From the NCBI GenBank assembly GCA_021799355.1, contig JAJZAQ010000007.1, positions 20,354 through 84,353 of the forward strand: DNA of 64,000 nt, in the 5' to 3' direction. Of the stretch, positions 1 to 10,245 are shown piece after piece. The stretch's first letter is position 1. The number at the start of each line of letters is the position of its first letter. Position numbers and translations under genes: made by a program. This DNA comes from Pseudomonadota bacterium. GTDB taxonomy: Bacteria; Pseudomonadota; Gammaproteobacteria; Burkholderiales; Burkholderiaceae_C. The notes below the pieces were generated by a model. The model ran no database searches, was not told the DNA's origin, and saw only the letters and a list, made by a program, of their open reading frames with translations.

Positions 1-37
1 CAGTGAGCTCGCCCGCCGCGTCGCTCGCCGCGCTCAT
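1..37 (-). CDS. possible 5' end of the next leftward gene (partial)
   Basis: An ATG at 35-37 overlaps the stop codon of the CoA-transferase gene in an ATGA arrangement. It opens a frame of 12 codons without a stop that runs off the left edge. Translational coupling by ATGA overlap is common elsewhere in this window, which is the main support. Too short to identify; it could also be the frameshifted tail of the CoA-transferase. Confidence 0.3.
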   Translation of the reverse strand, partial: MSAASDAAGELT

Positions 38-894
38 GTCGTCCACGCCCAGAGGGGCAAGTCGCGCTGCTGCGCCAGCGCCATGAGCTGTGCCGCCGTG
101 TGTTGCCGGCACCAGTGGGCGATCTGCCGCCGCGCGCCGCCCTGCGCGGCCTGCTGCAGCTTTTGCGCGAAATGCGGCTCCAGCGCGGCGATGGCCACCA
201 GGCCGTCGGCACAGCGGTACACGCCGTAAGCCGGCAGCGCGCCGCCGAGCATCTGGCCGGGCGCGGTGATTCCCAGCCGGCGCGGCACGGCGGCGAACCG
301 TGCGGCCTCGGACAATGCCACGTCGAGCCAGACTCCCCGCCCCTGCTGGCGCGATTGCAGCAATGCCGCCAGCGCAGCCTCCACGGCGAGCAGCGCTCCG
401 GTCATGTCGGCCAGCAGGGTGCTGGGCAGCTGTGCCGTGTCGATCAGCCCGGCCTCGGCCTGAAACGTCAGATCGTGCCCGGCGAGGTGAGCCTGCCTGC
501 CGGGGTAGCCCACGATGCGCACGCTGCTCAGTTGCGGATGGCGGGCCGCCAGCCCCCGCCGCTCCAGCCCGAGACGCTTGAGCGCCGCCGGGCGGAACGC
601 GGTGAACAGAAGATCGCTGTCGTGCAGTCGGGCATCGAGCGCCGCCTGCCCAGCGGCGGTTTTCAGGTCGAGCGTCTGGACTTTCACCCCGCGATGCATC
701 GCCCGGTACAGCGCTGGCGACAGCTGCTGCATCGGGTCGCCACCGGGAGGTTCGATTTTCACGACTTCGGCACCGAGCGCACGCAACCGGGCCGCGGCCA
801 CCGGGCCGGGCAGATTCAGCGCCAGAGTGGTCACCCGCACTCCGTGCAGAGGCTTGAACTGGCGGGAGCGGCGGGCAAGCAGATCGGCAGTCAT
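34..894 (-). CDS. CaiB/BaiF family CoA-transferase / alpha-methylacyl-CoA racemase-like protein (short)
   Basis: A 286-residue protein of the CaiB/BaiF (family III CoA-transferase) fold. The N-terminus shows the family pattern GVRVTTLALNLPGP, then GAEVVKIEPPGGDP. Three positions match the catalytic residues of alpha-methylacyl-CoA racemases rather than the single Asp of formyl-CoA transferase: His in AGHDLTF, Asp in LADMTG, and Glu in AALEPHF. Family members are usually 360-400 residues, so the C-terminus is about 75 or more residues short, ending at LPLWAWTT. Either the protein is a natural short form or a frameshift near position 40 has cut it. Substrate unknown; a role in branched-chain or bile-acid-like acyl-CoA metabolism is family inference only. 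Confidence 0.8.
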   Translation of the reverse strand: MTADLLARRSRQFKPLHGVRVTTLALNLPGPVAAARLRALGAEVVKIEPPGGDPMQQLSPALYRAMHRGVKVQTLDLKTAAGQAALDARLHDSDLLFTAFRPAALKRLGLERRGLAARHPQLSSVRIVGYPGRQAHLAGHDLTFQAEAGLIDTAQLPSTLLADMTGALLAVEAALAALLQSRQQGRGVWLDVALSEAARFAAVPRRLGITAPGQMLGGALPAYGVYRCADGLVAIAALEPHFAQKLQQAAQGGARRQIAHWCRQHTAAQLMALAQQRDLPLWAWTT

Positions 895-978
895 GGCAGG
901 AGGCAGGACACGCGGGGTGTGAAGACGACGGCAGCATACGGCGCGCGGCCGCTCGTCGCTGCCGACGGGTAAAACCGG

Positions 979-1446
979 TCACCGCGTGGTGGGCAGGTAC
1001 AGGCTTTCCTTGATGTCTTCCATCACCACATAACTGTGCGACTCCGCCGGCACCGGCAGACGCTTGAGGATGTTGCCGAGCAGATGGCGATATTCCTTCA
1101 TCCCGTGCAGGCGGAATTTGACCAGGTAGTCGAAATCGCCCGACACCAAATGGCACTCCATGACCTCGGGCATGTGCAGCAGCTCGTCGCGCACGCGGTC
1201 GAACACGTCGCCCGACTTGGAAGCGAGCTTGATGGCGACGAACACCAGCAGCGTCTTGCCCACCGCCTCGGGGTTGACACGTGCGGCGTAGCCGGTGATC
1301 ACCCCGGCACGCTCCATGCGCCGCACGCGCTCGGTGCACGGCGAAGCCGACAGACCCACCTGACTGGCCAGTTCGGTCATGGCGATGCGTCCCTCGCGCT
1401 GCAGGATGTCGAGGATGCGGCGGTCGATGCGGTCGAGTTCGTACAT
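979..1446 (-). CDS. Lrp/AsnC family transcriptional regulator
   Basis: A 155-residue Lrp/AsnC regulator. The N-terminal winged helix-turn-helix (about residues 3-60) begins ELDRIDRRILDILQREGRIAMTELA. The C-terminal RAM/AsnC ligand domain holds the SGDFDYLVKF stretch. I chose the ATG at 1446 because it starts at the conserved MYELDRIDR; the frame stays open to 1542 but the extra 32 residues are not Lrp-like. The gene diverges from dadA across 128 bp, the classic arrangement in which an Lrp-type protein (DadR/BkdR-like) activates D-amino-acid dehydrogenase in response to alanine. The target is inferred from position. Confidence 0.9.
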   Translation of the reverse strand: MYELDRIDRRILDILQREGRIAMTELASQVGLSASPCTERVRRMERAGVITGYAARVNPEAVGKTLLVFVAIKLASKSGDVFDRVRDELLHMPEVMECHLVSGDFDYLVKFRLHGMKEYRHLLGNILKRLPVPAESHSYVVMEDIKESLYLPTTR

Positions 1447-1574
1447 GGCAGACAGGCGGCTCAGGGTTCGTTGACAGGGATTTTCGCTGAAATTCTGGCA
1501 AAAAACGAGGAAATTCATCCCGTCATGCCCGCTACATTTCACTCATTCCCTTTGTTCTACGAAGAGGCCGGAGA

Positions 1575-2867
1575 ATGAAAGTCATCGTTCTGGGCGCCGG
1601 GGTGATCGGCACGACCACGGCTTTTGAGCTCGCCACATCGGGCGTGCAGGTCACGGTGCTCGACCGGCAAAGCGCCTGCGGCATGGAGACCAGCTTCGCC
1701 AATGCCGGGCAGATTTCGCCCGGCTATTCCACGCCCTGGGCAGCGCCGGGCATTCCCTTCAAAGCGCTGAAATGGATGTTCCAGCGCCACGCACCGCTGG
1801 CCATCCGCCCCGACGGCAGCCTGTGGCAGATCCGCTGGATGGCGCAGATGCTGCGCAACTGCACGGCCGGCCGCTACGCCGTCAACAAGGAACGCATGAT
1901 GCGGCTGGCCGAGTACAGCCGCGCGCGACTGCAGGCGCTGCGGCAACAGACCGGCATCGACTATGAGCAACGCACCGGCGGCACGCTGCAGATTTTCCGC
2001 ACCCAGGCTCAGCTCGACGCGGTGCAGCGCGACGTGCGCGTGCTCGAAGAATGCGGCGTGCCCTACCAGGTGCTCGACCGCGACCAGCTCGCGCTGTATG
2101 AACCCGCGCTGGCACAGGCGCGCGACCGCCTCGCCGGCGGCCTGCGCCTGCCCCATGACGAAACCGGCGACTGTTTCCTGTTCACCACCCGGCTGGCAGA
2201 CAGGGCTCGCGCGCTTGGCGTGGAGTTTCGCTTCGGTCAGGCCATCGAGGGGCTGCTCACCGATGGCTCGCGCATCACCGGTGTGCGCGCAGGCGGGCAG
2301 ACGCTGACCGCCGACCGCTACGTGCTCGCGCTGGGCAGCTACAGCCGGGGCATGCTGCTGCCGCTCGGTCTGGAGTTGCCGGTGTATCCGGTCAAGGGCT
2401 ATTCGCTCACCATCCCCCTCGTCGATGAAGCCCGGGCGCCGCGCTCCACCGTGCTCGACGAAACCTACAAAATCGCCCTGACCCGTTTCGACCAGCGCAT
2501 CCGCGTCGGCGGCATGGCCGAGCTGGCTGGATTCGACCTGCGGCTGGACCCGCGGCGCCGGCAGACGCTGGAAATGGTCACGCGCGATTTGTTCCCCGGC
2601 GGCGATCTGGCCGCGGCCACGTTCTGGACCGGACTGCGTCCGATGACGCCCGACGGCACCCCCATCGTCGGCGCCACGCGCTACGCCAATCTGTTTCTCA
2701 ACACCGGGCATGGCACGCTGGGCTGGACCATGGCCTGCGGTTCCGGCCGCCTGGTCAGCGACCTGCTGCTCGGGCGCACGCCAGACATCAACCCCGCCGG
2801 TCTGGGTCTGGAACGCGACGAGCGACCCGCCGCCGCTCGCCCGAGCCTGCACTCCAAACCCGCCTGA
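1575..2867 (+). CDS. dadA: D-amino-acid dehydrogenase small subunit (DadA)
   Basis: A 430-residue FAD-dependent dehydrogenase that oxidises D-alanine and other D-amino acids to 2-oxo acids, passing electrons to the respiratory chain at the inner face of the membrane. The N-terminus carries the dinucleotide fold [16 protein letters not shown]. The family landmark [22 protein letters not shown] follows at about residues 39-60, and the C-terminal FAD contact is [16 protein letters not shown]. Length matches E. coli DadA (432). GAGG at 1564-1567 is seven bases before the ATG. The divergent Lrp-type gene is the likely regulator. No alanine racemase gene (dadX) is adjacent. Confidence 0.93.
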   Translation: MKVIVLGAGVIGTTTAFELATSGVQVTVLDRQSACGMETSFANAGQISPGYSTPWAAPGIPFKALKWMFQRHAPLAIRPDGSLWQIRWMAQMLRNCTAGRYAVNKERMMRLAEYSRARLQALRQQTGIDYEQRTGGTLQIFRTQAQLDAVQRDVRVLEECGVPYQVLDRDQLALYEPALAQARDRLAGGLRLPHDETGDCFLFTTRLADRARALGVEFRFGQAIEGLLTDGSRITGVRAGGQTLTADRYVLALGSYSRGMLLPLGLELPVYPVKGYSLTIPLVDEARAPRSTVLDETYKIALTRFDQRIRVGGMAELAGFDLRLDPRRRQTLEMVTRDLFPGGDLAAATFWTGLRPMTPDGTPIVGATRYANLFLNTGHGTLGWTMACGSGRLVSDLLLGRTPDINPAGLGLERDERPAAARPSLHSKPA

Positions 2868-2884
2868 GGCGGGGCGGCGGTGCA

Positions 2885-4780
<1,896 letters not shown>

Positions 4781-4849
4781 GGCAAGCAAAACGAGGCTGT
4801 GAAGTCTTCGATTGTGCCCGACCGGTGTGACCGCGCCAAGAGCAGCGGA

Positions 4850-5410
4850 TCAGCGGCAGCTGGCCAGCAGCGCAGCCACCGCCTGCGGGCCGAGCCGGCG
4901 CAGCGTGGCCATATTGGCGCGGTAGATGGTTTCCGCCTGGGGAAACGCCGCAACCGCGCGGTCGATGCTCTCCTCGCGGATGAGGTGCAACATCGGATAC
5001 GGCGAACGATTGGTGGCGTTGGTCACGTCGTCGGCCGCGGTATCGGCGAAGCGGTATTGTGGATGGAAGCTGGCGATCTGCACCACGCCGTCGAGCTGCA
5101 GCGCCGTCACCGCCGCCTCGGCGGTGTCGAGAAAGGCGTTGTAGTCGGTAAAGTCGGTCAACACCCGCGGGTGGATCAGCAACGTCGTTTCCACCTCGTC
5201 GGCTGGCGTGCGCGCCAACAGCGCGAGTTCTCCGACCAGATCAGCCAGCAACGCCTGCGGTGTGGCCGCGTCGGTCAGGGCGTAGCGGATGCGCCCTTTG
5301 ACCTGCGGCGCCTTGGCAAACGGGCACAGGTTCAGGCCGATGACCACCCGGTCCACCCAGGCCCGGGTGTGCACGATCTCGCTGCGCTGCGCGCTGCACC
5401 CACCAGCCAT
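4850..5410 (-). CDS. DUF1415 family protein
   Basis: A 186-residue protein recognised as the DUF1415 family from the N-terminal block TRAWVDRVVIGLNLCPFAKA and the later block SPYPMLHLIREESIDRAV. No signal peptide or membrane segment is seen, so it is probably cytoplasmic. Biochemical function is unknown. The ATG at 5410 follows the stop codon of the binding-protein gene (5413-5415) by two bases, so it is very likely co-transcribed with the ABC importer; a TTG at 5416 is an alternative start. Confidence 0.85.
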   Translation of the reverse strand: MAGGCSAQRSEIVHTRAWVDRVVIGLNLCPFAKAPQVKGRIRYALTDAATPQALLADLVGELALLARTPADEVETTLLIHPRVLTDFTDYNAFLDTAEAAVTALQLDGVVQIASFHPQYRFADTAADDVTNATNRSPYPMLHLIREESIDRAVAAFPQAETIYRANMATLRRLGPQAVAALLASCR

Positions 5411-5412
5411 GC

Positions 5413-6507
5413 TCAACGCCCCGGCACCTGGCCTTCGACGCCCTTGACGTAGAAGGTGATGCCGTGGAGGAAGGCGTCATCGGCCACCTTGCCGGCAGGC
5501 AGCACGGTCTTGCCCGACTGATCGACGATCGGGCCCTTCCAGATGTCGAGCGTGCCGTTTTTCAGCCCGGCCTCGCGTTCGAGCACGATTTTTTTCAGCG
5601 CCGGCGGCACCGCCGGGCTGATGTCCTGCAGCTCGATGGTGTCATGCTTCATCCCCCACCAGTATTGCGCCGGCTTCCACGTCCCCGACAGGACTTGCGA
5701 CGTGAGCATTTCATACAGCGGCGCCCAGTTGATCGTGGCCGACGCCAGGTGCGCCTTGCCGCCGAACTTGCGCATATTGCTGTCCCAACCAAAGCCGTAT
5801 TTGCCGAGTTTTTCCGCCGTTTGCAGCACGGCGGGGGAATCGGTGTTCTGGAACAGCACATCCGCGCCCTGGTTGACCAGCGACGTCGCCGCCTCGGTTT
5901 CCTTCGGCGGATCGAACCACTTGTTCACCCACACCACTTTGGTGACGATTTTCGGGTTGACCGACTGCGCGCCGAGCGTGAACGAATCGATGTTGCGCAG
6001 CACCTCGGGAATCGGCACCGAGCCGACCACGCCGAGCACATTGGTCTTGGTCATGCCACCGGCGATCACCCCGGCCAGGTACGCGCCTTCGTAGGTTCGG
6101 GCGTCGTAGGTGCCGACATTTTTCGCCGTCTTGTAACCCGTGGCGTGCTCGAACTTGACATTCGGATAGTCACGGGCGATTTTGAGCGTCGGCTCCATGT
6201 AGCCGAAGCTGGTGGTGAAAATCAGTCCGTCGCCCTGCTGCGCCAGATCGCGGATGACCCGTGCCGCATCCGGGCCTTCGGGCACGTTTTCCACGTACTG
6301 CGTTTTGATTTTGTCGCCGAACTTGGCCTGTAGCGCCTTGCGCGCCAGATCGTGCGCGTAGGTCCAGCCGGCGTCGCCCACCGGGCCGATGTAGACGAAA
6401 CCCACCTTCAGCGGCTCTGCGGCGACTGCCGCGGCTGGCGCCAGGCCAGCCAGAGCGGCCGCAGCGACCAGCGCGGCCAATGGTTTTTTGAGCAAACGGT
6501 CAAACAT
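5413..6507 (-). CDS. BMP family ABC transporter substrate-binding protein
   Basis: A 364-residue periplasmic binding protein of the basic membrane protein (BMP/Bmp-PnrA) family, whose members mostly bind purine nucleosides. A signal peptide is visible (LLKKPLAALVAAAALAGLAPAAAVAA), followed by KVGFVYIGPVGDAGWTYAHD. The motif GDGLIFTTSFGYMEPTLKIA matches the family ligand-side loop. I chose the ATG at 6507 because GGAGG lies seven bases upstream; a TTG-type extension to 6543 lacks this. It follows the two permease genes, completing an importer with the ATPase at 8551-10095. The exact ligand cannot be read from sequence; nucleoside is the family default. Confidence 0.9.
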   Translation of the reverse strand: MFDRLLKKPLAALVAAAALAGLAPAAAVAAEPLKVGFVYIGPVGDAGWTYAHDLARKALQAKFGDKIKTQYVENVPEGPDAARVIRDLAQQGDGLIFTTSFGYMEPTLKIARDYPNVKFEHATGYKTAKNVGTYDARTYEGAYLAGVIAGGMTKTNVLGVVGSVPIPEVLRNIDSFTLGAQSVNPKIVTKVVWVNKWFDPPKETEAATSLVNQGADVLFQNTDSPAVLQTAEKLGKYGFGWDSNMRKFGGKAHLASATINWAPLYEMLTSQVLSGTWKPAQYWWGMKHDTIELQDISPAVPPALKKIVLEREAGLKNGTLDIWKGPIVDQSGKTVLPAGKVADDAFLHGITFYVKGVEGQVPGR

Positions 6508-6571
6508 GGAATCCTCCGTCAAAAATGGAATCGGTTTTTGCATACAAGAACCGTGCCCACCTCGGCACAGT

Positions 6572-7492
6572 TCAACTTTCCGGGGTGAACGGCTTGCCGA
6601 TCGACGTCGGCATGTGCAGCCGGATCCACTGCGGATTGCGCGACATCAGCGCCAGCACGACGATGGTGGCGACATAGGGCAGCATCGACAGCAGCTGCGC
6701 CGGTACCTGCACGCCGCTGCCCTGAAAAAAGAATTGCAGCATGGTCACGCCGCCGAACAAATAGGCCCCCAGCAGCACGCGCGCCGGCCGCCAGGTGGCA
6801 AACGTGGTCAGCGCCAGCGCGATCCAGCCACGGCCTGCCGTCATGCCCTGTACCCACAGCGGGGTGTAGATCACCGACAGATACGCTCCGGCGACACCGA
6901 CCAACGCTCCACCGGCCATCAGCGCCAGCAGGCGGATGCGGCGTACCGGGTAGCCCAGCGCGTGCGCCGATTCGGGGGATTCGCCCACCGCGCGCAGCAC
7001 CAGACCCGCGCGGGTGCGATCGAAAAACCACACCAGACCAAAGGCGAGCACGATGGTCAGATATACCATGAGGTGGTGGCGGAACAATGCCGGACCGAAA
7101 AACGGCAACTGACTCAGCCCGGGGATGTTCCAGGCAGTGAAATTGGGCAGCGTCTTGCCGACATAGTCGATGCCGATGAACGCCGACAAGCCCGCGCCGA
7201 ACAGCGTCAGCGCCAGCCCGGTGGCGTACTGGTTGGTGTTCAACCAGATCACCAGCACCCCCAGGGCGCCGGCCAGCAACGCCGCGGTCACCGCCCCGGC
7301 GGCAAACGCCAGCCACTGGTTGCCGGTGGACAGTGCCACGGCGAAACCGACGACCGCGGCCATGAGCATCATGCCCTCCGCGCCGAGATTGACCACGCCG
7401 GATTTTTCGTTGATCAGCAGACCCAGCGCGGCCAGCGCCAGCGGCGTGCCGGCGCTGAGCGTGGTGGCGATGAGCGAGGCCGTCATGTCCAT
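6572..7492 (-). CDS. ABC transporter permease (BMP/nucleoside type, NupQ-like)
   Basis: A 306-residue integral membrane permease of the branched-chain amino acid/simple sugar (BPD_transp_2) superfamily. It contains the conserved INEKSGVVNLGAEGMMLM segment near residues 27-44 and about eight hydrophobic segments. GGAG lies eight bases before the ATG at 7492. It sits 16 bp after the first permease gene, and both permeases with the double-headed ATPase and BMP protein make one leftward transport operon. Confidence 0.9.
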   Translation of the reverse strand: MDMTASLIATTLSAGTPLALAALGLLINEKSGVVNLGAEGMMLMAAVVGFAVALSTGNQWLAFAAGAVTAALLAGALGVLVIWLNTNQYATGLALTLFGAGLSAFIGIDYVGKTLPNFTAWNIPGLSQLPFFGPALFRHHLMVYLTIVLAFGLVWFFDRTRAGLVLRAVGESPESAHALGYPVRRIRLLALMAGGALVGVAGAYLSVIYTPLWVQGMTAGRGWIALALTTFATWRPARVLLGAYLFGGVTMLQFFFQGSGVQVPAQLLSMLPYVATIVVLALMSRNPQWIRLHMPTSIGKPFTPES

Positions 7493-7508
7493 GTCGACAA
7501 CTCCTGCG

Positions 7509-8564
7509 TCACCGCGCCAGACGCACGCGGTGGGCGATCAGCGTATCGCAAGCCAGCAGTGAAAACAGCAGCAGGCCCTGAAACACCCCGGTCATGGCGT
7601 TGGGCAGCCCCAGGCGCGACTGCGCCAGTTCGCCGCCGATGTAAAACATCGCCATCAGCACCGCGGATAGCACCACCCCCACCGGATTGAGCCGGCCGAC
7701 GAAGGCAACGATGATGGCGGCGAAACCGTAGCCCTGCGACACTTGCGGGGTGAGCTGCTGCAACGGGCCGATGGCGTCGAGCGCTCCGGCCAGCCCGGCA
7801 AATCCGCCCGACAGCAGCAGCACCGTCCACAGCGACTGGCGCGCGGAAAACCCGGCGTAGCGCGCCGCACCAGGCGCCAGGCCGCCGACCTGTAGCGCGA
7901 AACCGCGCACGCTGCGAAACAGAAACACCCAGACCAGTGCCACGGCAAGCAGTGCCAGCGGAAAGCCCCAGTTCAGTCGTGTGCCCTCGACCAGATGGCC
8001 GAGCAGCGCGGGATCGGCGAACAGCCTGGTTTGCGGAAAGTTGTAACCCTCTGGATCTTTCCACGGACCGTAGACCAGGTAGTCGAGCAGGTATTGCGCC
8101 ACATACACCAGCATCAGGCTGACGAGGATTTCATTGGCGTTGAACCTGTCGCGCAGCAGCGCCACCAGCGCCGCCCAGGCCATGCCGCCGAGCACGCCGG
8201 CCAGCAGGATCGGTACGACGATGGCATGCGATGTGTGGTCGCTGGCCAGCAGCGCCACACCGCCGCCGCAAATCGCACCGACGATGTACTGGCCTTCGGC
8301 ACCGATGTTCCACACATTGCTGCGGTAACAGGCCGCCAGCCCCAGGCCGATGAGGATCAGCGGCGTGGCCTTGAGCGCCAGTTCCGAGAGGTTGTAGGCG
8401 CTTTTCACCGGCTCCCAGAAAAACATGCCCAGGCCATGCCACGGGTTCTTGCCCATGACGAGAAAAATGCCGATGCCAAAAACCACGGTGATGCCCAGCG
8501 CCAGCAGCGGCGACAGCCAGACCATCAGCCGCGACGGTGTCGCCCGGGGTTCAAGCCGCAACAT
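7509..8564 (-). CDS. ABC transporter permease (BMP/nucleoside type, NupP-like)
   Basis: A 351-residue integral membrane permease, partner of the one downstream. The N-terminus has one membrane anchor (WLSPLLALGITVVFGIGIFLV), and the family core appears as CYRSNVWNIGAEGQYIVGAICGGGVALL around residues 80-105. The start codon lies inside the last codons of the ATPase gene (14-bp overlap), indicating translational coupling. Confidence 0.9.
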   Translation of the reverse strand: MLRLEPRATPSRLMVWLSPLLALGITVVFGIGIFLVMGKNPWHGLGMFFWEPVKSAYNLSELALKATPLILIGLGLAACYRSNVWNIGAEGQYIVGAICGGGVALLASDHTSHAIVVPILLAGVLGGMAWAALVALLRDRFNANEILVSLMLVYVAQYLLDYLVYGPWKDPEGYNFPQTRLFADPALLGHLVEGTRLNWGFPLALLAVALVWVFLFRSVRGFALQVGGLAPGAARYAGFSARQSLWTVLLLSGGFAGLAGALDAIGPLQQLTPQVSQGYGFAAIIVAFVGRLNPVGVVLSAVLMAMFYIGGELAQSRLGLPNAMTGVFQGLLLFSLLACDTLIAHRVRLAR

Positions 8565-10095
8565 CGCTGGGCTCCTCGTGCGGCATGGCGACCTCGGCGG
8601 ACGGCGACGGCCACAAACCGCTCATCCACACACCGATCTGCTCGATCGTGGCTTCAGCGCGGGCGATGCTGGGCGAAAGTCTGCCACGGGCAATGACCTG
8701 CAGGCGGTCGGCCAGGTCGAACAATTCGTCCAGGTCTTCCGAAATGACCAGCACCGCACAACCGGCGTCGCGCAGCGCAAGCAATTCGGCACGGATTTGC
8801 GCGGCCGCGCCGACATCCACGCCCCAGGTCGGCTGCGCCACGACCAGCACCTGCGGCCGGCCAAGGATTTCTCGCCCGACGATGAACTTTTGCAGATTGC
8901 CACCCGACAGGCTGCGCGCCGGCGATTGCGGCCCGCCGGCCTTGACGCCAAAGCGGCGGATCACCGCCTGCGCCTGTTCGCGCAGTGCGCGCATGCGCAC
9001 CCAGCCGGCCACACTGACTTCGGCACGCTGCGCCGTCAGCAGCATATTGTGCTGCAGCGACAGCGACGGCACCGTCGCCCGCCCCAGCCGCTCCTCAGGG
9101 ATCACACGCAGCCCGCGCTGCCGCCGCTGCGCCGGGCCGAGCGCGCCGATGGCCTGCCCGCCCAGCCGCACCGCCTGCGGCGGCACGCGCCGGTCCTCGC
9201 CCGACAGCGCGGCGAGCAATTCCTGCTGGCCGTTGCCAGAAACCCCGGCGATACCGAGGATCTCCCCTGCCCTCCCCTGCAGACTCACCTGCCGCAGCGC
9301 GACGCCGAATTCACCGTCTCCCGGCAAATCCAGCGCCTGGACCTGCAACAGCACCCTGCCTGCCTGGACGGGCCGGTGCTGCAACTGCGGCGGATCGGCG
9401 CCGATCATCAGCCGCGACAGGCTGGATTCGGTTTCCTGTGCCGGGTCGACCTGCCCGCTCACCCGCCCGGCGCGCAGCACGGTGCAACGATGGCACAGGG
9501 TGCGGATTTCGTCGAGCTTGTGGCTGATGTACAGAATGCTGCAGCCTTCGGCAGCGAGTTGCCGCAGCATGACGAACAACTGCTCGACCGCCTGCGGCGT
9601 GAGCACGGAGGTCGGCTCGTCGAGAATGAGCAGCCTGGGATTGGCCAGCAGGCAGCGAATGATTTCCACACGCTGGCGTTCGCCGACCGACAGCGTATGC
9701 ACCGGCCGGCGCGCAGCACAGTCCAGTCCGTAGCGCGCCGCCATGTCGCCAATGCGCGATTCGACCTCGGCCAGCGACATGCGCCGGTCCAGCCCAAGCC
9801 AGACGTTTTCCGCCACCGTCAGGGTGTCGAACAGCGAAAAATGCTGGAACACCATGGCGATGCCCAGCTCGCGCGCCACCCCGGGGTTTTTCAGCCGGAC
9901 CGGCTTGCCATCCCAGACAATCCGCCCCGCATCGGGCTGCACCGCGCCGTAGATGATTTTCATCAGCGTCGACTTGCCCGCGCCGTTTTCACCCAGCACG
10001 GCATGGATTTCGCCCGCGCCCACCGTCAGACTGATGTCGTCGTTGGCTTTGACACCGGGATAAGACTTGCTGATGTGTTCGAGCGCGAGCCGCAT
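8551..10095 (-). CDS. double-domain ABC transporter ATP-binding protein (nucleoside/simple-sugar type)
   Basis: A 514-residue protein with two fused nucleotide-binding domains, as in RbsA/NupO-type importers. The first has Walker A GENGAGKST, signature LSVGERQRVEI and Walker B LLILDEPTSVL. The second has a degenerate Walker A (GVSGNGQQELL), signature LSGGNLQKFIV and a replaced Walker B (VLVVAQPTWGVD), typical for the catalytically weaker half of this class. I chose the ATG at 10095 because it begins the conserved MRLALEHISKSYPG; a GTG at 10143 adds 16 basic residues. It is first in the leftward importer operon, with about 150 bp upstream for the promoter. Confidence 0.92.
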   Translation of the reverse strand: MRLALEHISKSYPGVKANDDISLTVGAGEIHAVLGENGAGKSTLMKIIYGAVQPDAGRIVWDGKPVRLKNPGVARELGIAMVFQHFSLFDTLTVAENVWLGLDRRMSLAEVESRIGDMAARYGLDCAARRPVHTLSVGERQRVEIIRCLLANPRLLILDEPTSVLTPQAVEQLFVMLRQLAAEGCSILYISHKLDEIRTLCHRCTVLRAGRVSGQVDPAQETESSLSRLMIGADPPQLQHRPVQAGRVLLQVQALDLPGDGEFGVALRQVSLQGRAGEILGIAGVSGNGQQELLAALSGEDRRVPPQAVRLGGQAIGALGPAQRRQRGLRVIPEERLGRATVPSLSLQHNMLLTAQRAEVSVAGWVRMRALREQAQAVIRRFGVKAGGPQSPARSLSGGNLQKFIVGREILGRPQVLVVAQPTWGVDVGAAAQIRAELLALRDAGCAVLVISEDLDELFDLADRLQVIARGRLSPSIARAEATIEQIGVWMSGLWPSPSAEVAMPHEEPSDVAA

Positions 10096-10245
10096 GCGAA
10101 AGGGACTGCGAAAAGGTCGAAGGCGTATTGTCCTACAGCCCACACCCGCCGGTGTCGCAGTGCAGCATGAAGCAGGGCGTCAAATCACTGCTGTCGCCTA
10201 CCGGGGCATGCGCCGCGTGCGTGACGTCCGCACCAGGGGCGCGGC

